50,132 nt of DNA from Rubrivivax sp. (GCA_019635285.1 JAHBZS010000036.1:1-50132), one strand, 5' to 3'; counted from the stretch's first letter, positions 8,585 through 17,272 are shown. Notes: generated from the sequence alone by a model not told the origin. Numbers and translations are program-made.

Positions 8585-10246
8585 ATGATGATCGAGCCCA
8601 CTCAATTGTCGCCACAGGTGCCTTCACCTCCCGCTAGCCAGATGGCCGAGTCCACTTTGCTTCACGAGCTGATTCTCGTGTCGGCGTCCAGGTCGGCCGA
8701 CGCACCGGCGTTGACCTACGGGGCGGTCACCTGGAACTATGGAACGCTGCGCGATGCCGTGGTGGGCTTCGCGTGCGGCGTCATCGGCATGGGTCTCGGG
8801 CGCAGTCAGCGCGTCGGCATCTGGCTCGAAAAACGATTCGAAACCGTGGTGGCCAGCTTCGGCGCGACGGCGGCCGGGTGCGTCATGGTGCCCATGAATC
8901 CGCTGCTGAAGCCCGAGCAGGTGCTGCACATCGCGCAGGACTGCAACGTGCGCATGCTGGTGACGTCGCAGGAGCGTTTGGCGCTGGTGGCGGGGCACCT
9001 GGCAGCCTGTCCGGACTTGCAGCACGTCGTCCTGACGGAGGCGCCCACCCGGCACATCGATCTCCCGGCCGGCGTGCAAGTGCACGTTCTTGCCGAGTTG
9101 CTGCGTGCGGCGCCCGCACCCGGACATCGGGTCATCGACACGGACATGGCCGCCATTCTGTATACCAGCGGGTCGACCGGACGCCCCAAGGGGGTGGTGC
9201 TCAGCCATCGCAACATGGTCGCGGGTGCGAAGAGCGTGGCGTCCTATCTGCGCAATGGCCCTGAAGACACGTTGCTGGCCGCGCTGCCTTTGTCGTTCGA
9301 CGCCGGCTTCAGCCAGCTGACCACCGCCTTTCATGCGGGCGCTCGCGTGGTGCTGTTGAATCACCTGCTGCCGCGAGACGTGCTCACCGCCATGGCGCGG
9401 GAGCGGGTGACCGGGCTGACGGCGGTGCCGCCGCTGTACATACAGCTTTCGCAGCTGGCCTGGCCTGCGGAAGCCGGCAGCCATCTTCGATACTTCGCCA
9501 ACACCGGCGGACGGATGCCCCGGGACACGCTGCAGGTGCTGCGCGCCAAGGTGCCGCATGCGCAGCCCTTCCTGATGTACGGCCTGACCGAGGCCTTCCG
9601 CTCGACGTACCTGCCGCCTGAAGAAGTCGACCGCCGGCCCGACTCGATCGGCAAGGCCATTCCCAACGCCGAGATCCTGGTGTTGCGGGAGGACGGCAGC
9701 GCCTGCGACGCGGACGAGCCTGGCGAACTGGTGCATCGTGGGGCGCTGGTGGCGCAGGGCTACTGGAACGACCCGGAGAAGACGGCGGAGCGCTACAAGC
9801 TGCTGCCCGCGGGCCTGGGCGGCAGGGTGCAGGGCCTTCAGCTTCCGGAGTACGCGGTGTTCAGTGGCGACACCGTGGTGCGCGATGCCGAAGGCTTTCT
9901 GTACTTCGTCGGGCGCCGCGACGAAATGATCAAGACCTCGGGGTACAGGGTCAGCCCCAATGAGGTCGAAGAGGTGCTCTATGCCACCAGGCTCGTCGGG
10001 GAATGCGTGGCGTTCGGCGTCGATCACGATGTCGTGGGGCAGGTGATCCAGGTGATTGCCACGCCCCCGGAGGGCGGCGACCTCGCGATCGATGAGTTGC
10101 TGGCGCTGTGCCGCCAGCGCGTGCCGGCCTACATGGTGCCCGCAGGCATCGAGTGCGCCGCAGGGCCCCTGCCGCGCAACGCCAACGGCAAGATCGACCG
10201 CAAGCTGCTGGCCACCGACTGGCTGGCCCGCCGCGCCGCAGGGTGA
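8585..10246 (+). CDS. AMP-forming acyl-CoA/acyl-ACP ligase, exosortase A-associated type
   Basis: 553 residues from tandem ATGs at 8585/8588; M20 (8642), just before the conserved LLHELILVSASR, is a plausible shorter start, and no start has a clear ribosome binding site. The ANL-superfamily motifs are complete: YTSGSTGRPKGVVLSHRN (about residues 192-209), MYGLTEAFRSTYLPPEE, GELVHRGALVAQGYW, YFVGRRDEMIKTSGYR at the hinge, and the catalytic lysine in NANGKIDRKLL. The short N-terminus and the TEAFRSTYLPPEE block recall the ligases found in exosortase A/PEP-CTERM loci; this is from memory of the family, not a search. It should adenylate a carboxylate and load it onto CoA or the carrier at 1352. 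It runs divergently from cysD. Confidence 0.87.
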   Translation: MMIEPTQLSPQVPSPPASQMAESTLLHELILVSASRSADAPALTYGAVTWNYGTLRDAVVGFACGVIGMGLGRSQRVGIWLEKRFETVVASFGATAAGCVMVPMNPLLKPEQVLHIAQDCNVRMLVTSQERLALVAGHLAACPDLQHVVLTEAPTRHIDLPAGVQVHVLAELLRAAPAPGHRVIDTDMAAILYTSGSTGRPKGVVLSHRNMVAGAKSVASYLRNGPEDTLLAALPLSFDAGFSQLTTAFHAGARVVLLNHLLPRDVLTAMARERVTGLTAVPPLYIQLSQLAWPAEAGSHLRYFANTGGRMPRDTLQVLRAKVPHAQPFLMYGLTEAFRSTYLPPEEVDRRPDSIGKAIPNAEILVLREDGSACDADEPGELVHRGALVAQGYWNDPEKTAERYKLLPAGLGGRVQGLQLPEYAVFSGDTVVRDAEGFLYFVGRRDEMIKTSGYRVSPNEVEEVLYATRLVGECVAFGVDHDVVGQVIQVIATPPEGGDLAIDELLALCRQRVPAYMVPAGIECAAGPLPRNANGKIDRKLLATDWLARRAAG

Positions 10247-10267
10247 TCCGACGACGCCGCGGCTAGG

Positions 10268-10531
10268 AGCCTGGGCGGCAGAGATCGGCACCCGCGCCGA
10301 GGTGGCCAAGGCCGCTGGCGTAGGCGCGTCGCGCAGCGCGGGCTCGCCGCCCGCGCAAGCGGCGCAACACCTGCCAGCGGCCTTGGGTACCTCGGCCCTT
10401 CGGGTTGGGGCTGATTCGGGCGCATGCAGCGTTGCACCGCTCGCCCGGGCGGCGAGCCCGCGCTGCGCACTGCGCCTTGCCTGCATCCCGAATCAGCCCC
10501 AACGCGGGTGCCGATCTCTGCCGCCCAGGCT
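10268..10531. repeat. 264-bp element of four interlocking inverted repeats, order A-D-B-D'-C-B'-C'-A'
   Basis: Outer arms A (10268-10296) and A' (10503-10531) are a perfect 29-bp inverted repeat. Directly inside, D (10296-10319) and D' (10373-10396) match at 22 of 24 positions. C (10404-10420) and C' (10487-10503) match at 17 of 17. B (10331-10353), inside the D loop, is perfectly complementary over 23 bp to B' (10446-10468), inside the C loop. Folded, it is a T-shaped three-way junction whose two arm loops can pair. It fills the gap between the ligase stop (10244-10246) and the stop codon of the convergent beta-helix gene, whose TAG overlaps A'. It may be a MITE or REP-like mobile repeat and could also act as a two-way terminator, though there is no T-run. 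Confidence 0.85.
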
Positions 10532-11936
10532 AGGGGCGCGCCTGGACCGCCCCCACGTACAGCGGCGCCGATGCGAGCTTCTGCACGCGCCGTGGATGCA
10601 CGTACTGCGCCGTGGGTTCGAGCAGCTGTCGGGCCTGCGCATCGTCGATCGGCTGGTAGAGCAGTCGTCCGCGCGGGTCCTTTAGCGTGTAGTCCTGCCG
10701 TGAGGGGCGCACGAAATCGTCCCAGTCGGCCCTCGCATCGCCGAAGACGCTCAGGCGGCCATCGACCTGATAGCGCCCTGGGCCGACCAGCAGGTTGTCG
10801 GCGCTGACCACGCGGTCGGCTCCGGGCGCCACGCGCAGAAAGGTGCCGCCATGGGGATGGTCGTTGACCAGCGTGTTGCTGCCCATGTACAGCGCGTTCA
10901 GCGGCCACTTGTACCCCTCCAGGCCGTAGGCCACCATGACGGAGTTCTCGGCACCGACTTGTTGCTGAATCACGTTGCCGACGACCTGTGCCAGCCCACC
11001 ATTCGGGAATTCCAGTTCGTAGCTGGCGCGGCCGCCGCTTTCGTCGGTGAGGCGGTTGTACAGGATGTGGTTGGCCTTGGCGCGACTCTTCAGCAGATGG
11101 CCGACGCCTGCGTGGTGGAAGTAGCTGCCGGTGACGGTCAGCGATGCAATCGAGCCGACATACAGGTTGTGGCCCCACTTCTTGGGGACATGGCTGTAGG
11201 CGAACTCGCTGTTCTCGATGACCAGCGTTGCGTCGGCTGCCCGATTGGTGTTGCTGGTCATCAGGCCCATCTGGTTGCCCCAGAAAAGGCAGTTCGTGAT
11301 GCGCAGGTTGCCGCCTTCGAATCGAATACCCGCGCCGTTCCCATCGCCGACCTTCGCGCCTATGAAGTCGATGTTGGCGATGTCGAAGTCGCCATGGCGT
11401 ATGACCCATATCGCTTTGCCCTCGGCGGCGCGGCCGTCGGCAAAGAGCCTGGCATTGCCGTTGACGCCCCGTATCGTCAGCTTGGCCTGGGTCCACAACG
11501 CCACATCGCCGTGGTAGTCGCCGGCTTCGATCTCGACGATGTCGCCCGCCCGCGCCAGGCGGGCCGCGTCGGCGATCCGCAGCAGCGGACCCCCGGGCCC
11601 GACTCTCCAGACGCGCCCGCCTGCTGATGCCGGGCCGGGGTCCAGCGGTGCCTGCGGGCCTTGCCTCGGAGGGGGCGCCGGCACCGGGAACGGTGCGCTG
11701 GCACGCTGCTGAGCGGCAGGTGCGTCGAAGTACCAGCGCAGCATATCGAGCACAGGGCCGGCGGCGGCCTCGAGCCGCGTGTGCCCTTTGAGCCTTCTGT
11801 CCGCGTAGTCCATCAATTCGCCCGGAGTTCGTCCCACGTATCGGTACGCCTCGAGCAGGCCCCATGCGGTGGCGCCGATGGCCACCACCAACAATGCCCA
11901 TGCGACGGTCTTGCGCTTACTGAAGGACGGTGCCAT
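10530..11936 (-). CDS. Membrane-anchored right-handed parallel beta-helix protein
   Basis: 468 residues. A single N-terminal membrane segment (about residues 10-30, AWALLVVAIGATAWGLL) with basic residues before it should anchor the protein with the rest in the periplasm. A Pro/Ala linker (about 75-100) leads to a pectate-lyase-like beta-helix: LRIADAARLARAGDIVEIEAG, LTIRGVNGNARLFADG, GDGNGAGIRFEGGNLRITNC, MGLMTSNTNRAADATLVIENS, then VGHLLKSRAKANHILYNRL. A paralogue sits at 22429. It is 135 bp downstream of the unrecognised protein at 12072 on the same strand, so the two may be cotranscribed. Such proteins cleave or bind polysaccharides; no catalytic residues can be assigned with confidence. 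Confidence 0.85.
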   Translation of the reverse strand: MAPSFSKRKTVAWALLVVAIGATAWGLLEAYRYVGRTPGELMDYADRRLKGHTRLEAAAGPVLDMLRWYFDAPAAQQRASAPFPVPAPPPRQGPQAPLDPGPASAGGRVWRVGPGGPLLRIADAARLARAGDIVEIEAGDYHGDVALWTQAKLTIRGVNGNARLFADGRAAEGKAIWVIRHGDFDIANIDFIGAKVGDGNGAGIRFEGGNLRITNCLFWGNQMGLMTSNTNRAADATLVIENSEFAYSHVPKKWGHNLYVGSIASLTVTGSYFHHAGVGHLLKSRAKANHILYNRLTDESGGRASYELEFPNGGLAQVVGNVIQQQVGAENSVMVAYGLEGYKWPLNALYMGSNTLVNDHPHGGTFLRVAPGADRVVSADNLLVGPGRYQVDGRLSVFGDARADWDDFVRPSRQDYTLKDPRGRLLYQPIDDAQARQLLEPTAQYVHPRRVQKLASAPLYVGAVQARP

Positions 11937-12071
11937 CTGCGGGCAAACGGCCTGTGGACGGCGAGGACAGGCGCGCTCGCCGGTGCGCGGCGAGCCGGCT
12001 CAGGTCGCCACAGGGCGAGGGCAACGCTGCGACGAGGTCGGAAAGCACGCTGACCCGGGGCCCCAAGGCGG

Positions 12072-12821
12072 CTACTCCAGCGGGCGTCGGTCGATCTTCT
12101 TGACGACGATGCCCGCGATGATGATCAGAGCGACGATCAGCCACGTCAGCGGATGTTCCAGCACGTCGCGCATGAAGCCCACGAGCATCCGCACGGGATT
12201 CTCGTCGTGCAGGGCGGGCGACGGCCCCTGCCCCAGGTTGCCCCCCTTGGCCGGGTCCGCGCCGGTCGCACGCTCGGCGCCAGCCAGCTGCATGGCAATG
12301 AGGGCTTCGGTGCCGCTCATGCTGATGCCGCCGGATGGGTGGCGCGGGGCGTCGAGCGCCTCGTCTTCGCTCTTCAGCCAAGGCACGATGCCCTTGAACC
12401 AGCGCACGGCGGCCTTGCCGAACTCCTGCAGATTCCATTCGTCTTCGGCGGGGCGGGCCGGCTTGCTGCGCCCGGCCGACTGGCCCGACGGCCCTCTGGA
12501 ATAGGCATCCCGGCCGGCCTCCGGCTTCGGGCTTTCGGCTCCGGCTTCCTTGATGATTTCCGCGGCCGTTGTGCTGCCCAGCTGTGCCGGGTCCTGCGCG
12601 TCGGCCGATTCGGCGGCAGGTGCGTCGGTGCGCGGCGCCAGGGAGAGGTCGGCTGCCGTCGATCGGGAGGGCGCAGGGGCGAGCGCTTGGGCAGAGCTCG
12701 CCGCACGCGCCCGATCGACAAGCTCCAGCTGAACCGGGCCGGCGACGGCCCAGCCCGTCGACAGATGGAGCGCGATGCCAACCAGAAGGCCGGCAACTGC
12801 AGGTATCGACGTCCTTGGCAT
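12072..12821 (-). CDS. Unrecognised secreted protein with a C-terminal membrane anchor
   Basis: 249 residues from the ATG at 12819-12821; longer in-frame extensions upstream add only non-signal sequence. The N-terminus is a signal peptide (AVAGLLVGIALHLSTGWAVA). Residues about 40-130 are Ala/Pro/Ser-rich and probably disordered. The block WNLQEFGKAAVRWFKGIVPWLKSEDEA looks amphipathic and conserved-like. GGISMSGTEALIAMQLAGAERATG follows. The C-terminus is one hydrophobic helix (TWLIVALIIIAGIVV) ended by KKIDRR. Topology is therefore periplasmic with a C-terminal anchor. No family was recognised. It precedes the beta-helix gene. Confidence 0.75.
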   Translation of the reverse strand: MPRTSIPAVAGLLVGIALHLSTGWAVAGPVQLELVDRARAASSAQALAPAPSRSTAADLSLAPRTDAPAAESADAQDPAQLGSTTAAEIIKEAGAESPKPEAGRDAYSRGPSGQSAGRSKPARPAEDEWNLQEFGKAAVRWFKGIVPWLKSEDEALDAPRHPSGGISMSGTEALIAMQLAGAERATGADPAKGGNLGQGPSPALHDENPVRMLVGFMRDVLEHPLTWLIVALIIIAGIVVKKIDRRPLE

Positions 12822-13208
12822 GGTGGCTTCAGCTGGAGGGAAATACGGCAAAAAAGAGTCGATACAAGACGGATGACCCACGCTCGTTGGGTCCGATCGG
12901 CCACGCCGCGCCTGAGGGGAGACGGGCACCGCGAGTATCTAGCAACCGAGCCCATCTTAGTGTCCATGGCCGCAGCCGGAGCCGCCGCGACCGGGCATCT
13001 TCCTCGTGGCGTTGCCAAAATGGGGCCATGACCGCACGCTATTCGGCTTGAGAGCACACGAAGCGTCAGCGATACTGCAGTGTCCACACAGCCATCGTGG
13101 CTGCTTGTCGGGTGTGGGTCTGGCCAGGGGTGCATGCGATGGTTGAGGCCCGCGCCGATCCGGCGCCCCGCATGTCTTGTGCGTCCTCTGACAGCTAGCG
13201 TCACCGCG
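12822..13208. other. Intergenic region between divergent genes (387 bp)
   Basis: This gap separates the leftward unknown protein and the rightward sensor kinase. It should hold two divergent promoters. An AT-richer patch near 12845-12875 is the best candidate for the leftward one. No pair of -35/-10 hexamers with good spacing, no sigma-54 site and no RNA gene could be supported. In-frame GTG and ATG codons here could lengthen the kinase N-terminus. Confidence 0.5.
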
Positions 13209-15149
13209 ATGAGTGCATCCGAACACCCTGCCGACGTGCGCCACGGTGAGCGGCGCCAGGGCGACCGTCGGCGCGCTCCGCGCGAGTCGGGGTCGAGCCG
13301 CCTGGGAGACGAGTCCTGGTTTGGCGTGCTCGGCATGGCCACCGGTGCGCCCTCGCAACTCGACGGGGGGGCCGCAGGACCCGAATCCGCGCTGAATGCC
13401 GGCTGGGCTGGCGCGGCTGCCGACGAGCATCGAGCGCCGGCGAAACGGGCGCACCGCCACCCGGACGAGCAGGAGTCGGCGCTGACGCGCATCTTTCGCA
13501 CCTATGCCACCGCGAGGGCGCTGATCGGCGCAGCGATGGTCGCGGGTGTCAGCGTCGGCAGCCTGATGGGCGCCAACCCTTCGGTGGCGCTCGGGCTTCT
13601 GTGCCTGGGCTATGCCGCACAGTCCATCACGATGTGGCTGTTGCCGCGCTTCGGGGCGATGTCCGAGCCGCAGTCCCAGGACAGCGCGGCGCGGCGACGG
13701 CGCCAGCTCTTTTCGACCATCGGCGTGGACCTCCTGGCCTTCACGGCCCTGCATGTGCTCGTGTCCAACGGCAGCTTGAATTTCGCCGCGTTGCTGGTCT
13801 TGCCGGTCCTGATGTCCGGGGTGCTGACGTCGCGGCTCGTCTCGCTGGCGACGGCGGCGGGCGTGGCGCTTGTGCTGCTGGCCGTGGCCTGGCACGAGTC
13901 AGCCACCGAGGGCGGCAGCGCCGTGATGATCATGCAGGCGGGCCTGGCCGGCATCGGCTTCTTTGCCATCGCCCTGCTGGCCGCCGAACTGGCCGGGCGC
14001 CTGGCGAGAGAGGAGGTCGCCGCGCGCGGCAGCATGGAACTGGCCCGCCAGCAGGCGCGGCTGAATCGCCTCATGATCGAGGAGATGGCGGACGGCGTGC
14101 TGGTCGTCGACGGCAGCCTGCGTGTACGTGCGACCAATCCTGCCAGCCGCTACTTGCTGTCGTCCCAGGGGCAGGGGCCGTCTGCGCCTTTCCAGCTTCA
14201 AGGGAGGCCGGAGTGGTCGGCATTGTGTGCAGCGGTTCGGCAGGCGCTGTCGGAGTCCTTTTGGCCCGAGGCCGGCAACGACGTGGTGCTGCATTTCGCC
14301 CCCGGCAACACGCGCACGCTGCGCATGCGCGTGCGCTTCACGCGCCGCCGCTCGCTGCAGCGCGGCCGCGCCGCGAGCGAAGAGTTCTGCGTGCTGCTGC
14401 TCGAGGACGTGCGCACGGCGCAGGCGCGGCTGCGGCAGGAGAAGCTGGCGGCGATGGGTCGGGTCTCGGCCGGCATCGCTCACGAGATCCGCAACCCGCT
14501 GTCGGCCATCGCCCAGGCCAACGCCTTGCTGATGGAAGACGCGCTGCCCGAGCCGCAGCAGCGGCTCTTGCGCATGGTGGCCGACAACGTGGCGCGGCTC
14601 AAGCGCCTGGTCGACGAGGTGATGGAGGTCGCCCCCGGCACCGCGCCGCTGGCCGGCGTCATCGACGCCTCCGCGGTGGTGGCGGAGGCGGCGGCCGATT
14701 GGGCGCGCACCAACGGCCTGGAAACCGGCGCCGGCAGCCGGCTGCGCCTGGACTTGCCGACGGTGCCGCTGCGCGTGGTGTTCGACGCCGAACACCTGCG
14801 CCGCGTGCTCGTCAACCTGCTCGACAACGCCAAGCGCCACGGCAGCGAGGCGCCCGACGCCATCGGCGTGCGCCTGGCTGCGCGCGACGAAGGCAGCGTG
14901 CTGCTGATCGTCGACAGCGACGGGCCGCCGATCACGCAGGAGGTCGAGCGCTACCTGTTCGAGCCCTTCTTCTCGACGCGCAGCCGCGGCACCGGACTGG
15001 GCCTGTATATTTGCCGTGAACTGTGCGAGCGCTATGGCGCCAGCATCGAGTACCGGCTGCGGCCGGATGGCCTGCGCAACCTCTTCATGGTGCTCATGCG
15101 ACGCGAATCCGCACTCTCCGCCGAATCCCGGGCCAAGGCCCCTGCCTAA
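13209..15149 (+). CDS. pilS: PilS-type sensor histidine kinase
   Basis: 646 residues from the ATG at 13209, where the start is uncertain because there is no ribosome binding site; upstream GTG codons would add up to 43 residues. Residues 1-95 are a charged, disordered extension unusual for PilS. Six membrane segments follow (about 105-285), then a PAS region (IEEMADGVLVVDGSLRVRAT). The phospho-acceptor is His425 in AGIAHEIRNPLSAI. The ATPase has NLLDNAKRHG and RGTGLGLYICRE. PilS phosphorylates PilR to control sigma-54-dependent pilin transcription. The partner gene follows after 75 bp. The membrane layout argues against the GAF-containing PrsK kinase of exosortase systems. Confidence 0.85.
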   Translation: MSASEHPADVRHGERRQGDRRRAPRESGSSRLGDESWFGVLGMATGAPSQLDGGAAGPESALNAGWAGAAADEHRAPAKRAHRHPDEQESALTRIFRTYATARALIGAAMVAGVSVGSLMGANPSVALGLLCLGYAAQSITMWLLPRFGAMSEPQSQDSAARRRRQLFSTIGVDLLAFTALHVLVSNGSLNFAALLVLPVLMSGVLTSRLVSLATAAGVALVLLAVAWHESATEGGSAVMIMQAGLAGIGFFAIALLAAELAGRLAREEVAARGSMELARQQARLNRLMIEEMADGVLVVDGSLRVRATNPASRYLLSSQGQGPSAPFQLQGRPEWSALCAAVRQALSESFWPEAGNDVVLHFAPGNTRTLRMRVRFTRRRSLQRGRAASEEFCVLLLEDVRTAQARLRQEKLAAMGRVSAGIAHEIRNPLSAIAQANALLMEDALPEPQQRLLRMVADNVARLKRLVDEVMEVAPGTAPLAGVIDASAVVAEAAADWARTNGLETGAGSRLRLDLPTVPLRVVFDAEHLRRVLVNLLDNAKRHGSEAPDAIGVRLAARDEGSVLLIVDSDGPPITQEVERYLFEPFFSTRSRGTGLGLYICRELCERYGASIEYRLRPDGLRNLFMVLMRRESALSAESRAKAPA

Positions 15150-15224
15150 GAGCATGCGCGTCGCCCGGCTGTTGCGAACACGCTCGCGCCTTGCGGGGCC
15201 GGGCCGCAGGTCCCGGGGGGCGGG

Positions 15225-16679
15225 ATGAGCGCCGCCGCCAACAGCCTGCTCGTCGTCGACGACGAGCCCGACCTGCGCACGCTCTACGAGCTCACCTTGG
15301 TGCGCGAGGGTTATACGGTCGACACCGCCGGCAGCGTCGAGGAGGCCTGGGCGCTGTTGAACGAACGGGGCTTCAGCGCGGTCATCACCGACATGCGGCT
15401 GCCCGACGGCACCGGCCTGGAACTGCTGCAGCGGCTGGAGGAGGGCGGACGCAGCGAGAAGGCGATCGTCATCACCGCCTACGGCTCGCCGCAGGGCGCG
15501 GTGGAAGCGCTGAAGAGTGGCGCCTACGACTACCTGACCAAGCCGGTGGACCTGCGGCAGTTCCGCGCGGTGGTGGCCTCGGCGCTGGGACGAGCCACGC
15601 CGCCGGCGCCCAAGGCCGCCGCGGCCCCGCCGCTGCGCCGCCGCACCGCGCCGCAGGCCGCGCTGCAACGGCTGGTGGGGCAGACCGAGAGCATGCGGCA
15701 GGTGCATGCGATGGTCGGCAAGGTCGCGCGCAGCATGGCGCCGGTGCTGGTGCATGGCGAATCCGGCACCGGCAAGGAACTGGTGGCCCGCGCCGTGCAC
15801 GAGCTGTCCTCGCGCGGCGCCGGCCCCTTTGTCGCCGTCAACTGCGGGGCGATTCCCGAGACCCTGCTCGAAGCCGAGTTCTTCGGCTACCGCAAGGGCG
15901 CCTTCACCGGCGCCGTCGAGGACCGCGAAGGCTTCTTCCAGGCGGCGCAGGACGGCACGCTGTTCCTCGACGAGATCGGCGACCTGCCGCTGGCCATGCA
16001 GAGCAAGCTGCTGCGCGTCATCCAGGAGCGTGCGGTGCGGCCGCTGGGCGCGGTGGTGGAGACGCCGGTCAACGTGCGCATCGTCAGCGCCACGCACCGC
16101 GACCTGGGCGAGGAGGTGCACGCCGGTCGCTTCCGGCAGGACCTGTACTACCGGCTCAACGTGATCTGCATCCGCATGCCGCCGCTGCGCGAGCGTGCGC
16201 CCGATCTGCCGCTGATCTGCGCCGCGCTGCTGGAGCGCATCGCCCAGGACGCCGGGGTCACGCCGGCGCCGACGATCAGCGACGACGCGCTGCGCCTGCT
16301 GGCCGGCCATGCCTTCCCGGGCAACGTGCGCGAACTCGAAAACCTGCTGCAGCGCGCGCTGGCGCTGTCCGGCGGCGACGTCATCCTGGCCGACGACCTG
16401 GGGCTGGGCGATGTTGGCGCCCCCGAGCCGCCGCGCCCGGACGAAGCCGCAGCGCCGCCGCCGGTGGCCCCCTTGGCCGACTCGCCGGTGCCCTTGCCGG
16501 ACGACCTGCAGGCCTATCTGGACAGCGTGGAGCGCGACATCCTGGTGCGTGCGCTGGAACGCTACCGCTACAACCGCACCGCCGCGGGCGCCAGCATGGG
16601 CCTGTCGCTGCGGCAGATGCGCTATCGCATGGCGCGGCTGGGCGTGACGGCCGGCGACGGCTTTGCCGATCCGGCCTGA
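15225..16679 (+). CDS. pilR: PilR-type sigma-54-dependent response regulator
   Basis: 484 residues with three domains. The receiver has the acidic pocket VVDDEPD, the phospho-acceptor Asp56 in VITDMRLPDGTG and the conserved Lys in YDYLTKPVDL. The AAA+ domain begins around residue 150, with Walker A GESGTGKE, the sigma-54 contact loop GAFTGA and Walker B DGTLFLDEIGDLP. The Fis-type helix-turn-helix is at the C-terminus (NRTAAGASMGLSLRQMRYRM). It is the partner of the kinase just upstream. Its stop codon is 1 nt before ampD, so ampD is probably read through from it. Expected role: activating sigma-54 promoters such as that of the major pilin. Confidence 0.9.
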   Translation: MSAAANSLLVVDDEPDLRTLYELTLVREGYTVDTAGSVEEAWALLNERGFSAVITDMRLPDGTGLELLQRLEEGGRSEKAIVITAYGSPQGAVEALKSGAYDYLTKPVDLRQFRAVVASALGRATPPAPKAAAAPPLRRRTAPQAALQRLVGQTESMRQVHAMVGKVARSMAPVLVHGESGTGKELVARAVHELSSRGAGPFVAVNCGAIPETLLEAEFFGYRKGAFTGAVEDREGFFQAAQDGTLFLDEIGDLPLAMQSKLLRVIQERAVRPLGAVVETPVNVRIVSATHRDLGEEVHAGRFRQDLYYRLNVICIRMPPLRERAPDLPLICAALLERIAQDAGVTPAPTISDDALRLLAGHAFPGNVRELENLLQRALALSGGDVILADDLGLGDVGAPEPPRPDEAAAPPPVAPLADSPVPLPDDLQAYLDSVERDILVRALERYRYNRTAAGASMGLSLRQMRYRMARLGVTAGDGFADPA

Positions 16680-16680
16680 G

Positions 16681-17247
16681 ATGCGCTGGCGCGACGGCTG
16701 GTGGCGCGGCGCGCGCGCGCTGCCGTCGCCCAACTTCGACGAGCGGCCCGCGGGCACCGCGGTGTCGCTGGTCGTGCTGCATTCGATCAGCCTGCCGCCG
16801 GGCGAATACGGCGGGGACGCCATCGAGCGCCTGTTCACCAACCGCCTCGACTGGGATGCCCATGCGTACTTCCAGGGCATCCGGGGCCTGCGCGTGTCGG
16901 CGCATTTCCTGGTGCGTCGGGATGGGCAGATGCTGCAGTTCGTCTCCTGCGACCGGCGCGCCTGGCACGCCGGTGCGTCCGCATGGCACGGCCGCGAGAA
17001 CTGCAACCACTATTCGATCGGCATCGAGCTGGAGGGCCTGGAAGGCACGAGCTTCGAGCCGGTGCAGTACACGCAGCTGGCGCGCCTGCTGCGCGCGCTG
17101 AGCACGCACTACCCGATCGACGAGGTGGTCGGCCACGAGGACGTGGCCCCCGGGCGCAAGGCCGACCCCGGCCCGGGCTTCGACTGGCTGCGCCTGCGCC
17201 GCAGCCTGCGCCGGCGGCGGCCGGCGCTGCCGCGGGTGCCCTGCTGA
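16681..17247 (+). CDS. ampD: 1,6-anhydro-N-acetylmuramyl-L-alanine amidase
   Basis: 188 residues, the usual AmpD length. The start ATG follows the pilR stop by one base. Zinc-amidase (Amidase_2) motifs: the first zinc His in SLVVLHSISLP, then GRENCNHYSIGIELEG, and GHEDVAPGRKADPGPGFDW, which holds the second His and the Asp ligand. It cuts the peptide from anhydromuropeptides in the cytoplasm during cell wall recycling. No signal peptide is present, as expected for AmpD. Confidence 0.95.
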   Translation: MRWRDGWWRGARALPSPNFDERPAGTAVSLVVLHSISLPPGEYGGDAIERLFTNRLDWDAHAYFQGIRGLRVSAHFLVRRDGQMLQFVSCDRRAWHAGASAWHGRENCNHYSIGIELEGLEGTSFEPVQYTQLARLLRALSTHYPIDEVVGHEDVAPGRKADPGPGFDWLRLRRSLRRRRPALPRVPC

Positions 17248-17272
17248 CCATTGGGGAAGGCCCTAAGCCACA

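Noticed and set aside
12072-12150. Exosortase (PEP-CTERM) sorting signal at the end of the unknown protein
   Set aside because: The helix-plus-basic tail has the right shape, but there is no Val-Pro-Glu-Pro motif before the helix.
12500-13208. Sigma-54 promoter for a PilR target
   Set aside because: TGGC and TTGY pieces occur, but never with the GG-N10-GC spacing.
13209-16679. PrsK/PrsR two-component pair of exosortase systems
   Set aside because: The kinase has six membrane helices and a PAS region, not the GAF layout of PrsK, and the linkage to ampD-nrdA fits PilS/PilR.
13899-17006. Long minus-strand open frame opposite pilS, pilR and ampD
   Set aside because: It spans three well-defined genes with clear motifs on the other strand and shows no domain of its own.
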